Positions 1 through 8,237 of a stretch of 64,000 bases of DNA are shown here, one piece after another. The stretch lies in NCBI GenBank assembly GCA_039969155.1, contig JBDVOJ010000095.1:1-64000 (forward strand). The letters are read 5' to 3'. The notes beneath the pieces were generated by a model, which saw only the letters and a list, made by a program, of their open reading frames with translations, ran no database searches and had not been told where the DNA came from. A program made the position numbers and the translations under genes. Position 1 is the first letter of the stretch. Every line of letters begins with the position of its first letter. This DNA comes from GCA-002733465 sp039969155 (GTDB taxonomy: Bacteria; Pseudomonadota; Gammaproteobacteria; Enterobacterales; Kangiellaceae).

Positions 1-205
1 TTAAAAAAGCCAGTGGCACACCGATGATCACTGCCCCGATCAATGTCATAAACATTAACAAAAGGGTGTTGTAGAGTACTTTGAGATTATGTGCATCAAA
101 AAATTGAACACTGTCTGATGCCAACACAAACAGCACAACGACTGGCAAAATAGCCAATAATGCAACTATCAGCGCAAAAGGGTAGGAGATAGGCCAACGG
201 ATCAT
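1..205 (-). CDS. Ferric-iron ABC transporter permease, N-terminal fragment
   Basis: The gene is cut by the left edge; only its first 68 codons are present. The start ATG (203-205) overlaps the TGA of the upstream binding-protein gene, so the two are translationally coupled. The fragment has one hydrophobic helix near residues 10-30 and the beginning of a second near residues 50-68, which fits the N-terminus of FbpB/SfuB-type inner-membrane permeases. Its substrate is inferred from the upstream iron-binding-type protein and the Fur box at 2099-2113. The ATP-binding subunit is not in the window. The fragment alone could belong to another importer of this class. Confidence 0.7.
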   Translation of the reverse strand, partial: MIRWPISYPFALIVALLAILPVVVLFVLASDSVQFFDAHNLKVLYNTLLLMFMTLIGAVIIGVPLAFL

Positions 206-1239
206 AGTACGCCGGCTTTTCTCATCATATTTAATGTCGGTCTTAGGTTTGCTAATTGTGTTAAATCAACTTTGGGCGGAGAGATCGTTTGCAAAGCCGG
301 AAGTCCAGCAGGAGGGGCTAGGTCGCCAATCAATGGGATCTCATAAGCTTCACTGGCAAGGTAAGATTGGACTTCAGTAGTGAGCAGGTAGCGAATAAAA
401 TTTATCGCAGTATCACTTTGTTTTAGCGCCAATATACCCGAAGCGTTAACGAGGCAACCGGCATCATTGTTGGTGAAGGCTAAATCAACAGTCGCATCGG
501 GTTTGCCGGATTTTAGTCGTAGGGTGTAATAATGATTGGCTAAGCCCAAGTCAACTTCACCACGTTCAGCGGCTAATACGACACCTAATTCTCCCGCATA
601 TTTCTTAGCGCGTTTGTTCATCGCTTTTAACCAATTGATGGTTTTTTGTTCACCAATCAATAATCGCATTGCGGTAACAAATGATTGAAATGACGCATAA
701 GCAGGCGCCCAGGCGATGGATAAATCGCTTTCAGCCAATGCTAAAATACTATCAGGAATATCAGAGGCTTTAAGACGCTCAGTATTATAAGCAAGAGTCC
801 GAATTCTTCCGGTCACCGGAGCCCAGTTTGGAAATCGAAATTCTGGTCTAAGTTGACTGGTTAAGTCCTCAGGCAAAGGTTGCGCAAGGCCTTTATCAGT
901 TAATAATCCAATCGCGCCAGAATCTACCGCCCAAAAGACTTCTGCACGGCGAACATTGGCTTGGGCTTCTGCCACTATGGCGTTGGCCAATGCGGCAGTC
1001 GGTCCGCGTCGTATTTTTAGATCAAAGTCAGGGTTACGCTTTTTGATTGCATCTAAAACGTTCTCGTAAAGGCCGCCTTCGCCGCGTCCTAGATAGAGGG
1101 TCAACTCGCCTTTAAGCTTGGGGAGTTGTTTGACCGATACCATACTAGGAGCTGCTGCCAGGTGCTGTGGTAAAATGGCAGGGCAGGCTCCCAGCAATCC
1201 TAGGGCACCTAACTGTTGAAGAAAAGTTCTTCGTTGCAT
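202..1239 (-). CDS. Periplasmic ferric-iron ABC transporter substrate-binding protein
   Basis: A 345-residue extracellular solute-binding protein of the FbpA/AfuA type. The N-terminus begins MQRRTFLQQLG, a good match to a twin-arginine (Tat) signal (RR-x-F-L), followed by a hydrophobic stretch and an AAA-type cleavage region near residue 29. The mature part shows the family pattern: ELTLYLGRGEGG at the start, a central region with VDSGAIGLL, and a C-terminal segment with Asn and Tyr residues typical of iron ligands. It lies 2 bp after the preceding gene and overlaps the permease, so the three form one operon. Iron as substrate is inferred from family and Fur box; thiamine- or spermidine-type relatives are less likely. 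Confidence 0.8.
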   Translation of the reverse strand: MQRRTFLQQLGALGLLGACPAILPQHLAAAPSMVSVKQLPKLKGELTLYLGRGEGGLYENVLDAIKKRNPDFDLKIRRGPTAALANAIVAEAQANVRRAEVFWAVDSGAIGLLTDKGLAQPLPEDLTSQLRPEFRFPNWAPVTGRIRTLAYNTERLKASDIPDSILALAESDLSIAWAPAYASFQSFVTAMRLLIGEQKTINWLKAMNKRAKKYAGELGVVLAAERGEVDLGLANHYYTLRLKSGKPDATVDLAFTNNDAGCLVNASGILALKQSDTAINFIRYLLTTEVQSYLASEAYEIPLIGDLAPPAGLPALQTISPPKVDLTQLANLRPTLNMMRKAGVL

Positions 1240-1241
1240 GT

Positions 1242-2054
1242 TTAAAAAACTTCCTTCTTATTGGATTCTTTCTTAGCTAATAGCTCTTTGGCGATGCTTA
1301 ATTTCTTTTGCATATCATTAACGATATCTTGTATTTGTTTAACGCTTGAATTTCCCTTTAAGCCAAGTGGTAAAGTTACGTTAAAGTCTTTTTCAAGTTG
1401 CTCGACTAATTCAGCATTCATCGAAATTAAATCGCCCTCAATCCCTTCAAACAGAGATAGGTAGGTATCATGCACGATATCAATGGATTCTTTATTTAGC
1501 TTTTCTGCAAATTTTGCCACCACTCGGTTAAGACGAGCTTGAATTTCGTCGATAGTTTCTAACGAGTTGGTCGGACCGCCTTCACGCAAAGCCACTTTTT
1601 GAAGTAGACCGCGATCTTGAAATTGCGCCGCAAGTTTAACGGCTCCGAGAGCTTGCCACAACACTTGTTCTAGCTTTCGCTGTTCAGCCCTAACAGCTTC
1701 CTTTCCTGAGTTATTGTCGATGCTTTCTTTAACACCATATAGTCCTTGCCAAATCAGAGCGTAAACAGGGACATAGTTACTTTCAATAGCAGCATGAAAA
1801 TCGACAGCTTCCCAATGGTCAATGACGGCTTTGGCATTGGCTGCTTTTATGCCATCTAGTTCGTAGCGGGTGACAATGCCGTCTACTTTCTTAATTAACC
1901 AGCTCACTTCTTCCGAGTATTTGTTTAGGTTATCGCTTAAGTGATTAACATGGTCGCCAACTTCGCCTCCGGCAGAAACCATACTGGAGCTTAATATCGC
2001 TATTAAACTAAATGTACCGATGACAGACTTAACTTGTGAGAAAACCTTTTGCAT
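1242..2054 (-). CDS. Fur-regulated periplasmic helical protein of unknown function
   Basis: I do not recognise this family. The protein has about 270 residues, a clear Sec signal peptide (MQKVFSQVK followed by a hydrophobic core and VSAGG), and then an almost wholly helical, charged sequence. A notable segment holds HWEAVDFHAAIE (His, Asp and Glu in helical spacing) and could bind metal. A longer frame reaches 2108, but that start lies inside the Fur box. The ATG at 2052-2054 has AAGGA about 10 bases upstream, so I prefer it. It is the first gene of the iron-uptake operon, 2 bp before the binding protein. A role in periplasmic iron handling is inference from position only. Confidence 0.7.
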   Translation of the reverse strand: MQKVFSQVKSVIGTFSLIAILSSSMVSAGGEVGDHVNHLSDNLNKYSEEVSWLIKKVDGIVTRYELDGIKAANAKAVIDHWEAVDFHAAIESNYVPVYALIWQGLYGVKESIDNNSGKEAVRAEQRKLEQVLWQALGAVKLAAQFQDRGLLQKVALREGGPTNSLETIDEIQARLNRVVAKFAEKLNKESIDIVHDTYLSLFEGIEGDLISMNAELVEQLEKDFNVTLPLGLKGNSSVKQIQDIVNDMQKKLSIAKELLAKKESNKKEVF

Positions 2055-2098
2055 TTTGGGTAATTCCTTGAGAAAACGAATAATAAAACTATTACAAA

Positions 2099-2113
2099 TG
2101 ATACTCATTCTCA
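2099..2113 (-). promoter_or_regulatory. Fur box upstream of the iron-uptake operon
   Basis: On the minus strand the site reads TGAGAATGAGTATCA, matching 12 of 14 defined positions of the 7-1-7 Fur consensus. It sits 45 bp upstream of the chosen start of the first iron operon gene, where repressor binding would block transcription. Confidence 0.75.
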
Positions 2114-2231
2114 GTTGGTAGGTAAAGCATTGAATTGAGGGAATTATAGAAGAGCTAGGCTAAACCATTTTGATCCGAGTCAAGTTTGCATGGAATGAGA
2201 ACCAATGACCTCTTTGTTACTTGTCGTGCTG

Positions 2232-2771
2232 TTAGCCGGCTTCCTCAACTGTCGTTAAGCCTAGTCGCACTCTCATACCTAGTTCTGTTGTGTAACCGAA
2301 GTCCTTGGATCGTAATAGGCCATTTTTGTCGATCACGTAATAACTTGGAAACCCCTTTATTTTATAGTCTAGCTGCGTTTGCTCTGTACCCAGTAATATT
2401 GGCATGTTTAAAGAATGCTCGGCTAAAAACGCTTCAACTTCTTGCTTATTTTTCCAATCCAGCGCTATCACTATGAAGTTATTCTGATTGGGAGCAGATT
2501 GCCGTATAGCTTCAATATTATCAATCGACACATGGCAAACACTGCACCATGGCGCAAAGAAATAGATAAGAGTATTCTTTGACTGCTGAGTTGGGTCAAA
2601 ATTAAATACCTCGCCATTCATCGAGACTAAATTAAATGCCGGTGCCAACTCTTGAGAGCTGGTTGGTAGCATGTCTTTTTTTTGCCACCAGCTGATCGCG
2701 GAAAATATTCCTATGAAAAGCAGGATTTGGCCTATCCAAGAGATAACTTTTTTCTTAGTTTGTTTTTTCAT
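2232..2771 (-). CDS. Membrane-anchored thioredoxin-like (TlpA/ResA family) protein
   Basis: A 179-residue protein with an N-terminal membrane anchor (residues about 11-28) and a periplasmic thioredoxin fold. The redox motif is WCSVC with Cys76 and Cys79, preceded by IYFFAP. The conserved cis-Pro region appears as GFPSYYVID near residue 140. Members reduce or exchange disulfides on periplasmic proteins, often apocytochromes or copper-site proteins. The gene starts inside the end of nudC (17-bp overlap), so the two are likely co-transcribed. The particular client is not evident. Confidence 0.85.
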   Translation of the reverse strand: MKKQTKKKVISWIGQILLFIGIFSAISWWQKKDMLPTSSQELAPAFNLVSMNGEVFNFDPTQQSKNTLIYFFAPWCSVCHVSIDNIEAIRQSAPNQNNFIVIALDWKNKQEVEAFLAEHSLNMPILLGTEQTQLDYKIKGFPSYYVIDKNGLLRSKDFGYTTELGMRVRLGLTTVEEAG

Positions 2772-3729
2772 TAATAATCACTGTCTTTAATGAATGACCA
2801 GTTTGCTTTTTGTACCAAAGGTCGATCAAGTGCCAAGATATCGACACAGAAAACGGCATCAAAAGCTCGCCCGATTGAAGCTTGGTGGTTATATCTTCAG
2901 CGCTGAACCATTCAGCGATTTCTAATTCCTGATCAATCAGACTAATTTCGTGTTGATTCGTTTCACATTGAAAACCGAGCATCAAAGATGCTGGAAAAGG
3001 CCAAGGTTGGGAATGAATATACTTTATATTGTGAACCGCGAGACCGACTTCCTCTATGGCTTCTCGTTCAACCGCTAACTCTAAAGACTCACCATGTTCG
3101 GCAAATCCGGCCAGTACCGAATAACGTTTTTCTGGCCAACTAGGTTGTCTCGCCAAAAGTAAGTGAGGCACGTCATTAATGCGACTTTCAATCGAAAAAA
3201 TAACCGCTGGCTCTATTCTGGGAAAATGTTGTTTTCCGCAGGATACGTTCAAGCAGTCGCGGCTGTGGCCGGCTTGGCTAGATTCGGTTTTACTGCCACA
3301 CTTTGCACAATAACCGTGGGTAAAATGCCAGTTAATTAGTCCTTGAGAGTAAAACAGTGAACTGATATCAAATAATTCTGCGGACAAAGCGGCAGTTCTT
3401 AAGTCTAAAATTTGTAAATCTTCTAAGGACTTGTCTAGATGTTTAACCGAAATCACAAAGTAGTGTGTTTGCTCTTCCTGACCCAAGTAAATTTTCTCAA
3501 CATTTTCACCATCATAGCCAAATTCACAGAGTTGCTGGTAGGAAAAATAGGCTGGTTTGTTATTGTCACAAACAAATTTACCTTTAAATGCAAGCAAAGT
3601 CTTAGAACTATCTAAGGCAAACCAACGATCAACACGTTGTTGATCTTGTCTTATTTCGCCACGTCTATTGAGTGAAGATTGTATTAACATTGAGAACAAA
3701 GCTCCAAAGGGATCTGCTGCGCGCATCAT
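2755..3729 (-). CDS. nudC: NAD(+)/NADH diphosphatase NudC
   Basis: A 324-residue Nudix hydrolase of the NudC group, which cleaves NAD(H) to NMN(H) and AMP and removes NAD caps from RNA. A zinc ribbon is visible (Cys141, Cys144, Cys159, Cys164). The Nudix box runs from Gly208 through EREAIEEVG to about residue 230. The group-specific SQPWPFPxS signature is at 240-248. Length is longer than E. coli NudC (257 aa) because of an extended N-terminal domain, common in other bacteria. The exact start is uncertain; a second Met lies at residue 14. It overlaps tlpA downstream. Confidence 0.9.
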   Translation of the reverse strand: MMRAADPFGALFSMLIQSSLNRRGEIRQDQQRVDRWFALDSSKTLLAFKGKFVCDNNKPAYFSYQQLCEFGYDGENVEKIYLGQEEQTHYFVISVKHLDKSLEDLQILDLRTAALSAELFDISSLFYSQGLINWHFTHGYCAKCGSKTESSQAGHSRDCLNVSCGKQHFPRIEPAVIFSIESRINDVPHLLLARQPSWPEKRYSVLAGFAEHGESLELAVEREAIEEVGLAVHNIKYIHSQPWPFPASLMLGFQCETNQHEISLIDQELEIAEWFSAEDITTKLQSGELLMPFSVSISWHLIDLWYKKQTGHSLKTVIINEKTN

Positions 3730-4056
3730 TGCACAAAGCTATTTTTATTAAAAGTGCTATCCCTTAATTAATGCTTTGCAGTGATCAGAACTCTCAATAG
3801 TCAGCTAAATAAACGCTCGAATTTGGTCTTCTGAACGAATCATAAATGTTAATAAATGTTTATCAAATGCTTATAAAAGAATTAAAGGCTTTTAAAACAA
3901 ATAGATAGAGGGGGTAAGGGGGGTATAGAGCACGATTAGACAGCTAGCTGACATGGTGTTATAGTTATATACAACACTACAGGAATGATTGAGCCAATAT
4001 ACAAGTGTGAATTGCATCAATCATTCAGCTCAAGCCAAATTAGCAAGAGAGTGACT
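3730..4056. other. Divergent intergenic region, nudC / gntR operon
   Basis: This 327-bp AT-rich gap separates the divergent nudC and GntR operons. It holds a G-rich tract (about 3908-3925) and the inverted repeat at 3956-3977. I see no gene. The open frame can be extended upstream to 3985, but its first 24 codons look non-coding. Confidence 0.6.
3956..3977 (+). promoter_or_regulatory. Inverted repeat, probable operator of the YtrA-like regulator
   Basis: Outer arms GTGTT (3956-3960) and AACAC (3973-3977) flank an AT-rich centre containing TATAG and TATATA, which may double as a -10 region. The site is about 80 bp upstream of the regulator start. YtrA-type GntR proteins normally repress their own operon from such palindromes; assignment here is inference. 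Confidence 0.45.
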
Positions 4057-4431
4057 ATGACTACAATTACTTGGAATGACCAACAGCCGATTTTTAGGCA
4101 GCTCAAAGAAAAAGTTATCGAGTTGATCATTGATGGAGAAGTGAGTGACGGTGAAGCCGTACCTTCTGTGCGTCAAGTGGCAGCAGATTACCAAATTAAC
4201 CCATTAACCGTCTCTAAGGCTTATCAAGAGTTAGTGGATGAATCAATTCTAGAAAAGAGAAGGGGGTTGGGAATGTTTGTAACTGAATCAGCAAGAGAGC
4301 ATTTAATCGAATCCGAGAAAAAGCACTTTCTAGAAGTGGAATGGCCAAAAATATTAGAACGAATCGAGCGATTAGGGATGAATTTGCAAAGCTTGGTCAA
4401 TAACAACACCAGCACTGGAGAAGATAAATAA
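4057..4431 (+). CDS. GntR-family transcriptional regulator, YtrA subfamily
   Basis: A 124-residue regulator with an N-terminal winged helix (PIFRQLKEKVIELIIDGE, then SVRQVAADYQINPLTVSKAYQELVDE) and a short helical tail. The absence of a large effector domain is typical of the YtrA subfamily. The ATG at 4057 is chosen because the protein then begins right at the DNA-binding domain. The stop codon overlaps the ATG of the ABC ATPase gene by one base. YtrA members usually repress their own linked ABC exporter and respond to cell-envelope stress; the inducer here is unknown. Confidence 0.85.
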   Translation: MTTITWNDQQPIFRQLKEKVIELIIDGEVSDGEAVPSVRQVAADYQINPLTVSKAYQELVDESILEKRRGLGMFVTESAREHLIESEKKHFLEVEWPKILERIERLGMNLQSLVNNNTSTGEDK

Positions 4432-5285
4432 TGAGCACTTTGATTGAAGCGAAAGGTTTGAGTAAATCCTACGGAAGTCATCAAGCGCTGAAGTCTGTGG
4501 ATTTTAAAGTCGAGCGAGGAAGAATTGTTGGCCTTGTAGGTCCAAACGGTGCAGGCAAAACCACTATTTTAAAGGCTATTTTAGGTTTAACTTCTTATGA
4601 AGGTGACTTAACTGTTCTTGGAATGAACCCCGAAAGACAGCGTCACCAAATTATGCAAAAAGTTAGCTTTATAGCTGATGTGGCGGTCTTACCAGGTTGG
4701 CTGAAGGTCGCTAATGCTTTGGAATTCGTGACTGAAGTTCATCCTAATTTTAATTTGGAACGAGCCAAGTATTTCTTGGGTAAAACCAATATATCTATGG
4801 ATGCAAAGGTTAAACAGCTATCTAAAGGGATGGTTGCTCAACTTCACTTGGCACTCGTGATGTCGATTGAAGCCGAACTACTAGTACTTGATGAACCGAC
4901 CTTAGGCTTGGATATCTTGTATAGAAAAGAGTTTTATAATCAATTACTTACTGAGTTTTTTGATGAAGGACGTAGTATTTTGGTGACGACTCATCAAATC
5001 GAAGAAATTGAAAATCTTTTGACTGATCTAATCTTTATCCGTGACGGCAAAATTGTGCTGGACGCAACCATGGATGAGGTGACCAATGATTATATTGAAG
5101 TGATGGTAAGCAAGGACAATATTGCGCAAGCAGAAGCATTAAACCCAGTGATGTCTCGCGATGTATTTGGTCGTAAAGTTTATTTGTTTCAAGGTGTTAG
5201 TAGAGAACAGTTAGAAGTGTTGGGCGAATTACACTCGCCGAGTGTTGCTGACCTGTTTGTGGCTAAAATGAAGGAGGGCAAGTAG
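4431..5285 (+). CDS. ABC transporter ATP-binding protein, YtrB-like
   Basis: A 284-residue cytoplasmic ATPase. Walker A is GPNGAGKTT near residues 37-45. The signature is the variant LSKGM near 125, as is usual for ABC-2/YtrB-type ATPases. Walker B with the D-loop is LLVLDEPTLGLD near 150, and the H-loop is VTTHQ near 186. It is sandwiched between the regulator (1-bp overlap) and the permease (directly adjacent), so it powers that permease. The substrate is unknown; antimicrobial peptides or envelope compounds are typical for the class. Confidence 0.88.
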   Translation: MSTLIEAKGLSKSYGSHQALKSVDFKVERGRIVGLVGPNGAGKTTILKAILGLTSYEGDLTVLGMNPERQRHQIMQKVSFIADVAVLPGWLKVANALEFVTEVHPNFNLERAKYFLGKTNISMDAKVKQLSKGMVAQLHLALVMSIEAELLVLDEPTLGLDILYRKEFYNQLLTEFFDEGRSILVTTHQIEEIENLLTDLIFIRDGKIVLDATMDEVTNDYIEVMVSKDNIAQAEALNPVMSRDVFGRKVYLFQGVSREQLEVLGELHSPSVADLFVAKMKEGK

Positions 5286-6206
5286 ATGAATTCTTTTAAA
5301 GCGTTAGTTAAACGAGAATATTGGGAAAACCGAGGTTTGATTTTTCTAAGCCCTGCAATCATTGCTGCTGTATTAGCTGCAATCATGATACTAGGAACAA
5401 TTACTGGTGATACTTTTGTAGAAACGCATCATGGTGAAATTAATCTTTGGGATAAATTCCCACAAGCAGTGGAAGAATTTAACAACATCGAAGAAGAAAA
5501 GCGTACTCAGGCTATTCAAATCAGTTTATATGCTCCGCGAATTCTATTTGGGTTTGTGATGATGCTTATTTGTTTATTCTATTGCCTTGGTTCTCTATAC
5601 GATGAGAGAAAAGACAAAAGCATCTTATTCTGGAAATCTTTGCCGGTATCAGACACTGCGACTGTATTATCTAAGTTTGTATCGGTCTGTTTTATGATTC
5701 CGATCGTATATTTCGCTGTTGTCGCTGCTTTCCAAGTGTTTTTATTGGTGTATGGTACTGTTTTGGCTTGGTTTGGTGGTAGTTTGGGCGTAAATGTTTG
5801 GACTTCATCGAATCTGTTCGGTGTATTGTTTAATAGTTTATTCTCTTTTGTAGTGGCAACTTTATGGTTAGCACCTTTATGGGCTTGGTTTATGTTCGCT
5901 TCGGCATGGGCTAAAAAAGTGGCCTTTTTATGGGGTACGTTACCGATATTCATGGTAGCCATAGCTGAAGGATGGATTTTCCGTTCTTCTCATTTCATCG
6001 AAATGGTTGGGGAAAGGGTTGCTAGAGGTTTTACAACCTTAAATTCAGACATGCACTTCTTAGTAGGAAAAGATATGTTTGATGAACACTATGTCGCTAA
6101 ATGGTACGAAGTATTAGGTGAAAGCGGCTTCTGGATAGGTTTAATCGTGGCTGCAGGATTCTTAGCTGGAGCCATATACACAAGACGTTACAGAGATGAG
6201 TCTTGA
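5286..6206 (+). CDS. ABC-2 type transporter permease
   Basis: A 306-residue integral membrane protein with about six predicted helices. The first is near residues 18-40 and the rest lie between about 90 and 300. A periplasmic loop follows the first helix (about residues 41-80) and the sequence begins with the cytoplasmic VKREYWENRG typical of ABC-2 permeases. It starts immediately after the ATPase stop codon and completes a regulator-ATPase-permease operon. Substrate not deducible. Confidence 0.85.
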   Translation: MNSFKALVKREYWENRGLIFLSPAIIAAVLAAIMILGTITGDTFVETHHGEINLWDKFPQAVEEFNNIEEEKRTQAIQISLYAPRILFGFVMMLICLFYCLGSLYDERKDKSILFWKSLPVSDTATVLSKFVSVCFMIPIVYFAVVAAFQVFLLVYGTVLAWFGGSLGVNVWTSSNLFGVLFNSLFSFVVATLWLAPLWAWFMFASAWAKKVAFLWGTLPIFMVAIAEGWIFRSSHFIEMVGERVARGFTTLNSDMHFLVGKDMFDEHYVAKWYEVLGESGFWIGLIVAAGFLAGAIYTRRYRDES

Positions 6207-6257
6207 TTTGTTGTTACATTTGTGGGATGATGGGGTCATGCCAAAAGGAGAAAAACG

Positions 6258-6443
6258 ATGATTCTCAATAGAAAAAGCGCAAAATCAACCAGTAAAGCCA
6301 GTCTAGTGATTGCCATTACAATGTTTGCAGCTGTAGTTGTTACAGCCCAAACGCAAGGTATTCCAACTGACTATATGTTTGAAAACGGCGCGCAAGTCTG
6401 TAAAGCAGGATTGCTGGACTTGTTTACCAAATTACTTTGGTAA
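6258..6443 (+). CDS. Small secreted or membrane peptide at the end of the ABC operon
   Basis: A 61-residue peptide preceded by a strong ribosome-binding site (AAAGGAG). Residues 15-31 are hydrophobic and end in TAQTQ, so it may be cleaved to a roughly 30-residue product with one Cys, or remain anchored. It lies 51 bp after the permease and just before a terminator, so it is probably the last gene of the exporter operon. I do not recognise a family. Its function, possibly as exporter partner or substrate, is unknown. Confidence 0.6.
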   Translation: MILNRKSAKSTSKASLVIAITMFAAVVVTAQTQGIPTDYMFENGAQVCKAGLLDLFTKLLW

Positions 6444-6480
6444 CTTTGTTACTCTGGTAGGCATTTGCAGTTAGTTCAGG

Positions 6481-6508
6481 AAAAACGGAGCTTAGTCTCC
6501 GTTTTTTT
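6481..6508 (+). terminator. Rho-independent terminator of the YtrA-type operon
   Basis: An 8-bp stem, AAACGGAG with CTCCGTTT, has a 6-base loop and is followed by a run of seven T (6502-6508). It lies 38 bp after the small-peptide stop codon. Confidence 0.85.
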
Positions 6509-6589
6509 ATGTCTAAAGGAAAGTTCCATTTGATGGTGAATCAGGCTTAAAGCGGAATCATCTACAAGAAAGATCGACACGCTCTAGAC

Positions 6590-6889
6590 TTATTGTTGCT
6601 TGAGTTGACAAATAACATAGGGGGAAACGACGACAGCCCAGAGTGATGTGCTCTGTTGACAATGATTCTTAACCCAATCTGGAGTAGCGAATTCGATTTT
6701 TTGTTGTTCAATTAGGCTTTCCAATTCCTCTAGTTCATTATCAGCTATCAGGCTGGCTACTCTCACTAAATCGCTATTAGGCTCAACAACTAGCAATTTT
6801 CCTTGTGCGAAGAATAGTTGTAAGTCTTTCCATTCAATACTCGCAGTTTCAAGATTTAACTTTTGCTGAGTAGAAATCTCATCTGACAT
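6590..6889 (-). CDS. DUF2288 family protein
   Basis: A 99-residue cytoplasmic protein matching the DUF2288 pattern from memory: EWKDLQLFFAQGKLLVV, then DLVRVA, and near the C-terminus LWAVVVSPYVICQ. The ATG at 6887-6889 has AGGAAAAG just upstream; a start 33 bp earlier is possible but has no better site. The family has no established function. The gene stands alone between the ABC operon terminator and a divergent DUF3016 gene. Confidence 0.72.
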   Translation of the reverse strand: MSDEISTQQKLNLETASIEWKDLQLFFAQGKLLVVEPNSDLVRVASLIADNELEELESLIEQQKIEFATPDWVKNHCQQSTSLWAVVVSPYVICQLKQQ

Positions 6890-7065
6890 GGGTCTTTTCC
6901 TAAGTTTATGTTTTTCAGACATTAAAAAGATAAGTTTAAAATTTTTGTGACCATTTGTTTAGCCACAGCGTCTTAACTACTAAACGGTGTGAGTTTAACA
7001 AAAATACGTTATGCTATCGACCGCAGGCGCTTGTTTATGGATTTTAAACATAGAGGAACGACAAA

Positions 7066-7575
7066 ATGAAAGTAACTAAATTGAAATTAATACTACCGAG
7101 TCTTATATTTGTGGCCATTTTGCCCTTCAGCTCCTCTGCTGTAGAGGTCAAAGTTGAGTTTATCGAGGGCAAAAAGTTTTCTGACTATGAAATGAGTGGT
7201 CAATCTCGAAAGAAAAGCCTCAAAGTGTTAGAAAAAGAAATGCTAAATTTATTTACTGAATTATCAAATGAAGTGATTGGCAAGCAGGGAGTGCTTTCAG
7301 TTAAAGTTAAGAATGTTGATCTACCAGGAAATATTAGATATGGCATGGGTCAAACTAGTCATGATATTCGAGTAATTGATAATGCCACTCTATTCAGATT
7401 AGATTTTGAATTTGCGTTAAAAAATGCGGCAGGAGAGGTGCTCAAACAAGGAGAGCACCAATTAAAAGAGTTTACTGATACCCAGCCATCCTCGTTACAA
7501 ATGCGTAACCGTAGCGCCTTAGGCTATTTTGAAAAACCACTTAAGAAATGGATGAAAGAAACTTTTTCTGAGTAA
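7066..7575 (+). CDS. DUF3016 family periplasmic protein
   Basis: A 169-residue protein with a clean Sec signal peptide (cleavage near SSSA-VEV, residue 25). It has the family layout: VKVEFIEGKKFSDYE at the mature start, VKVKNVDLPGNI in the middle, then a beta-rich FRLDFEFALKNAAGE region. The start has GAGGAA 9 bases upstream. It is a single gene, convergent with rsxE. DUF3016 proteins are exported and of unknown function. Confidence 0.72.
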   Translation: MKVTKLKLILPSLIFVAILPFSSSAVEVKVEFIEGKKFSDYEMSGQSRKKSLKVLEKEMLNLFTELSNEVIGKQGVLSVKVKNVDLPGNIRYGMGQTSHDIRVIDNATLFRLDFEFALKNAAGEVLKQGEHQLKEFTDTQPSSLQMRNRSALGYFEKPLKKWMKETFSE

Positions 7576-7598
7576 ATTTTGATAACTACCGAGTGTAT

Positions 7599-8237
7599 TT
7601 ATTGTTGTTGGATCTTATTCTTTAATGCGATTAATAATCCCAACCCGATAAATGCACCCGGTGGCAAGATTGCGAATAAAAACTTTTGTTCGGTTAAGTA
7701 AAAATGAACCGTCCAATCTCGAGCCCACTCTCCAAACAATAAGTGCGCACCATCAAAAATTGTTCCTTGTCCTACAAATTCTCGCAAGGCTCCTAATGCA
7801 ACTAAAACTAAGGTAAAACCGAAGCCTTGTGCCAACCCGTCGATTAACGAAGGCAGCGGAGTATTTTTACTGGCGAACGATTCGGCTCGTCCAATAATCG
7901 CGCAATTAGTGACGATTAGTGGAATAAAAATTCCAAGAACAAGGTATAGCTCGTAGGTGAAGGCATTCATGATTAATTGTACATTGGTCACAAAAGATGC
8001 GATCAGCATTACAAATATCGGAATTCTAATCTCCTTGGGAATGTGCTGACGGATAATAGAAACAGTGACATTTGAGCCCACTAAAACAAAGGTAGTAGCA
8101 ATGCCTAAACCAAGTCCGTTAATCATGCTTCCGGTGACTGCCAGGAGCGGGCAAAGACCAAGCAATTGAACTAGCGCGGTATTGTTATCCCATAATCCAT
8201 TATTAACAATAGTGCGATATTGATTGTTGTCTTCCAT
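7599..8237 (-). CDS. rsxE: Electron transport complex subunit RsxE
   Basis: A 212-residue membrane subunit of the Rsx/Rnf complex, which couples electron flow between NADH and ferredoxin-level carriers to ion movement, or in enterics keeps SoxR reduced. About six transmembrane helices are visible, with the conserved NCAIIGRAESFA segment shared with RsxA. The last gene of rsxABCDGE, it starts directly after the rsxG stop codon. The nth gene that often follows is absent; the neighbour is a convergent DUF3016 gene. Confidence 0.93.
   Translation of the reverse strand: MEDNNQYRTIVNNGLWDNNTALVQLLGLCPLLAVTGSMINGLGLGIATTFVLVGSNVTVSIIRQHIPKEIRIPIFVMLIASFVTNVQLIMNAFTYELYLVLGIFIPLIVTNCAIIGRAESFASKNTPLPSLIDGLAQGFGFTLVLVALGALREFVGQGTIFDGAHLLFGEWARDWTVHFYLTEQKFLFAILPPGAFIGLGLLIALKNKIQQQ

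Noticed and set aside
2055..2108. Upstream extension of the first iron operon gene to 2108
   Set aside because: That start overlaps the Fur box; the ATG at 2052-2054 has a ribosome-binding site and begins the signal peptide.
2189..2205. Second Fur box upstream of the iron operon
   Set aside because: AATGAGAACCAATGAC shares only one half-site with the consensus.
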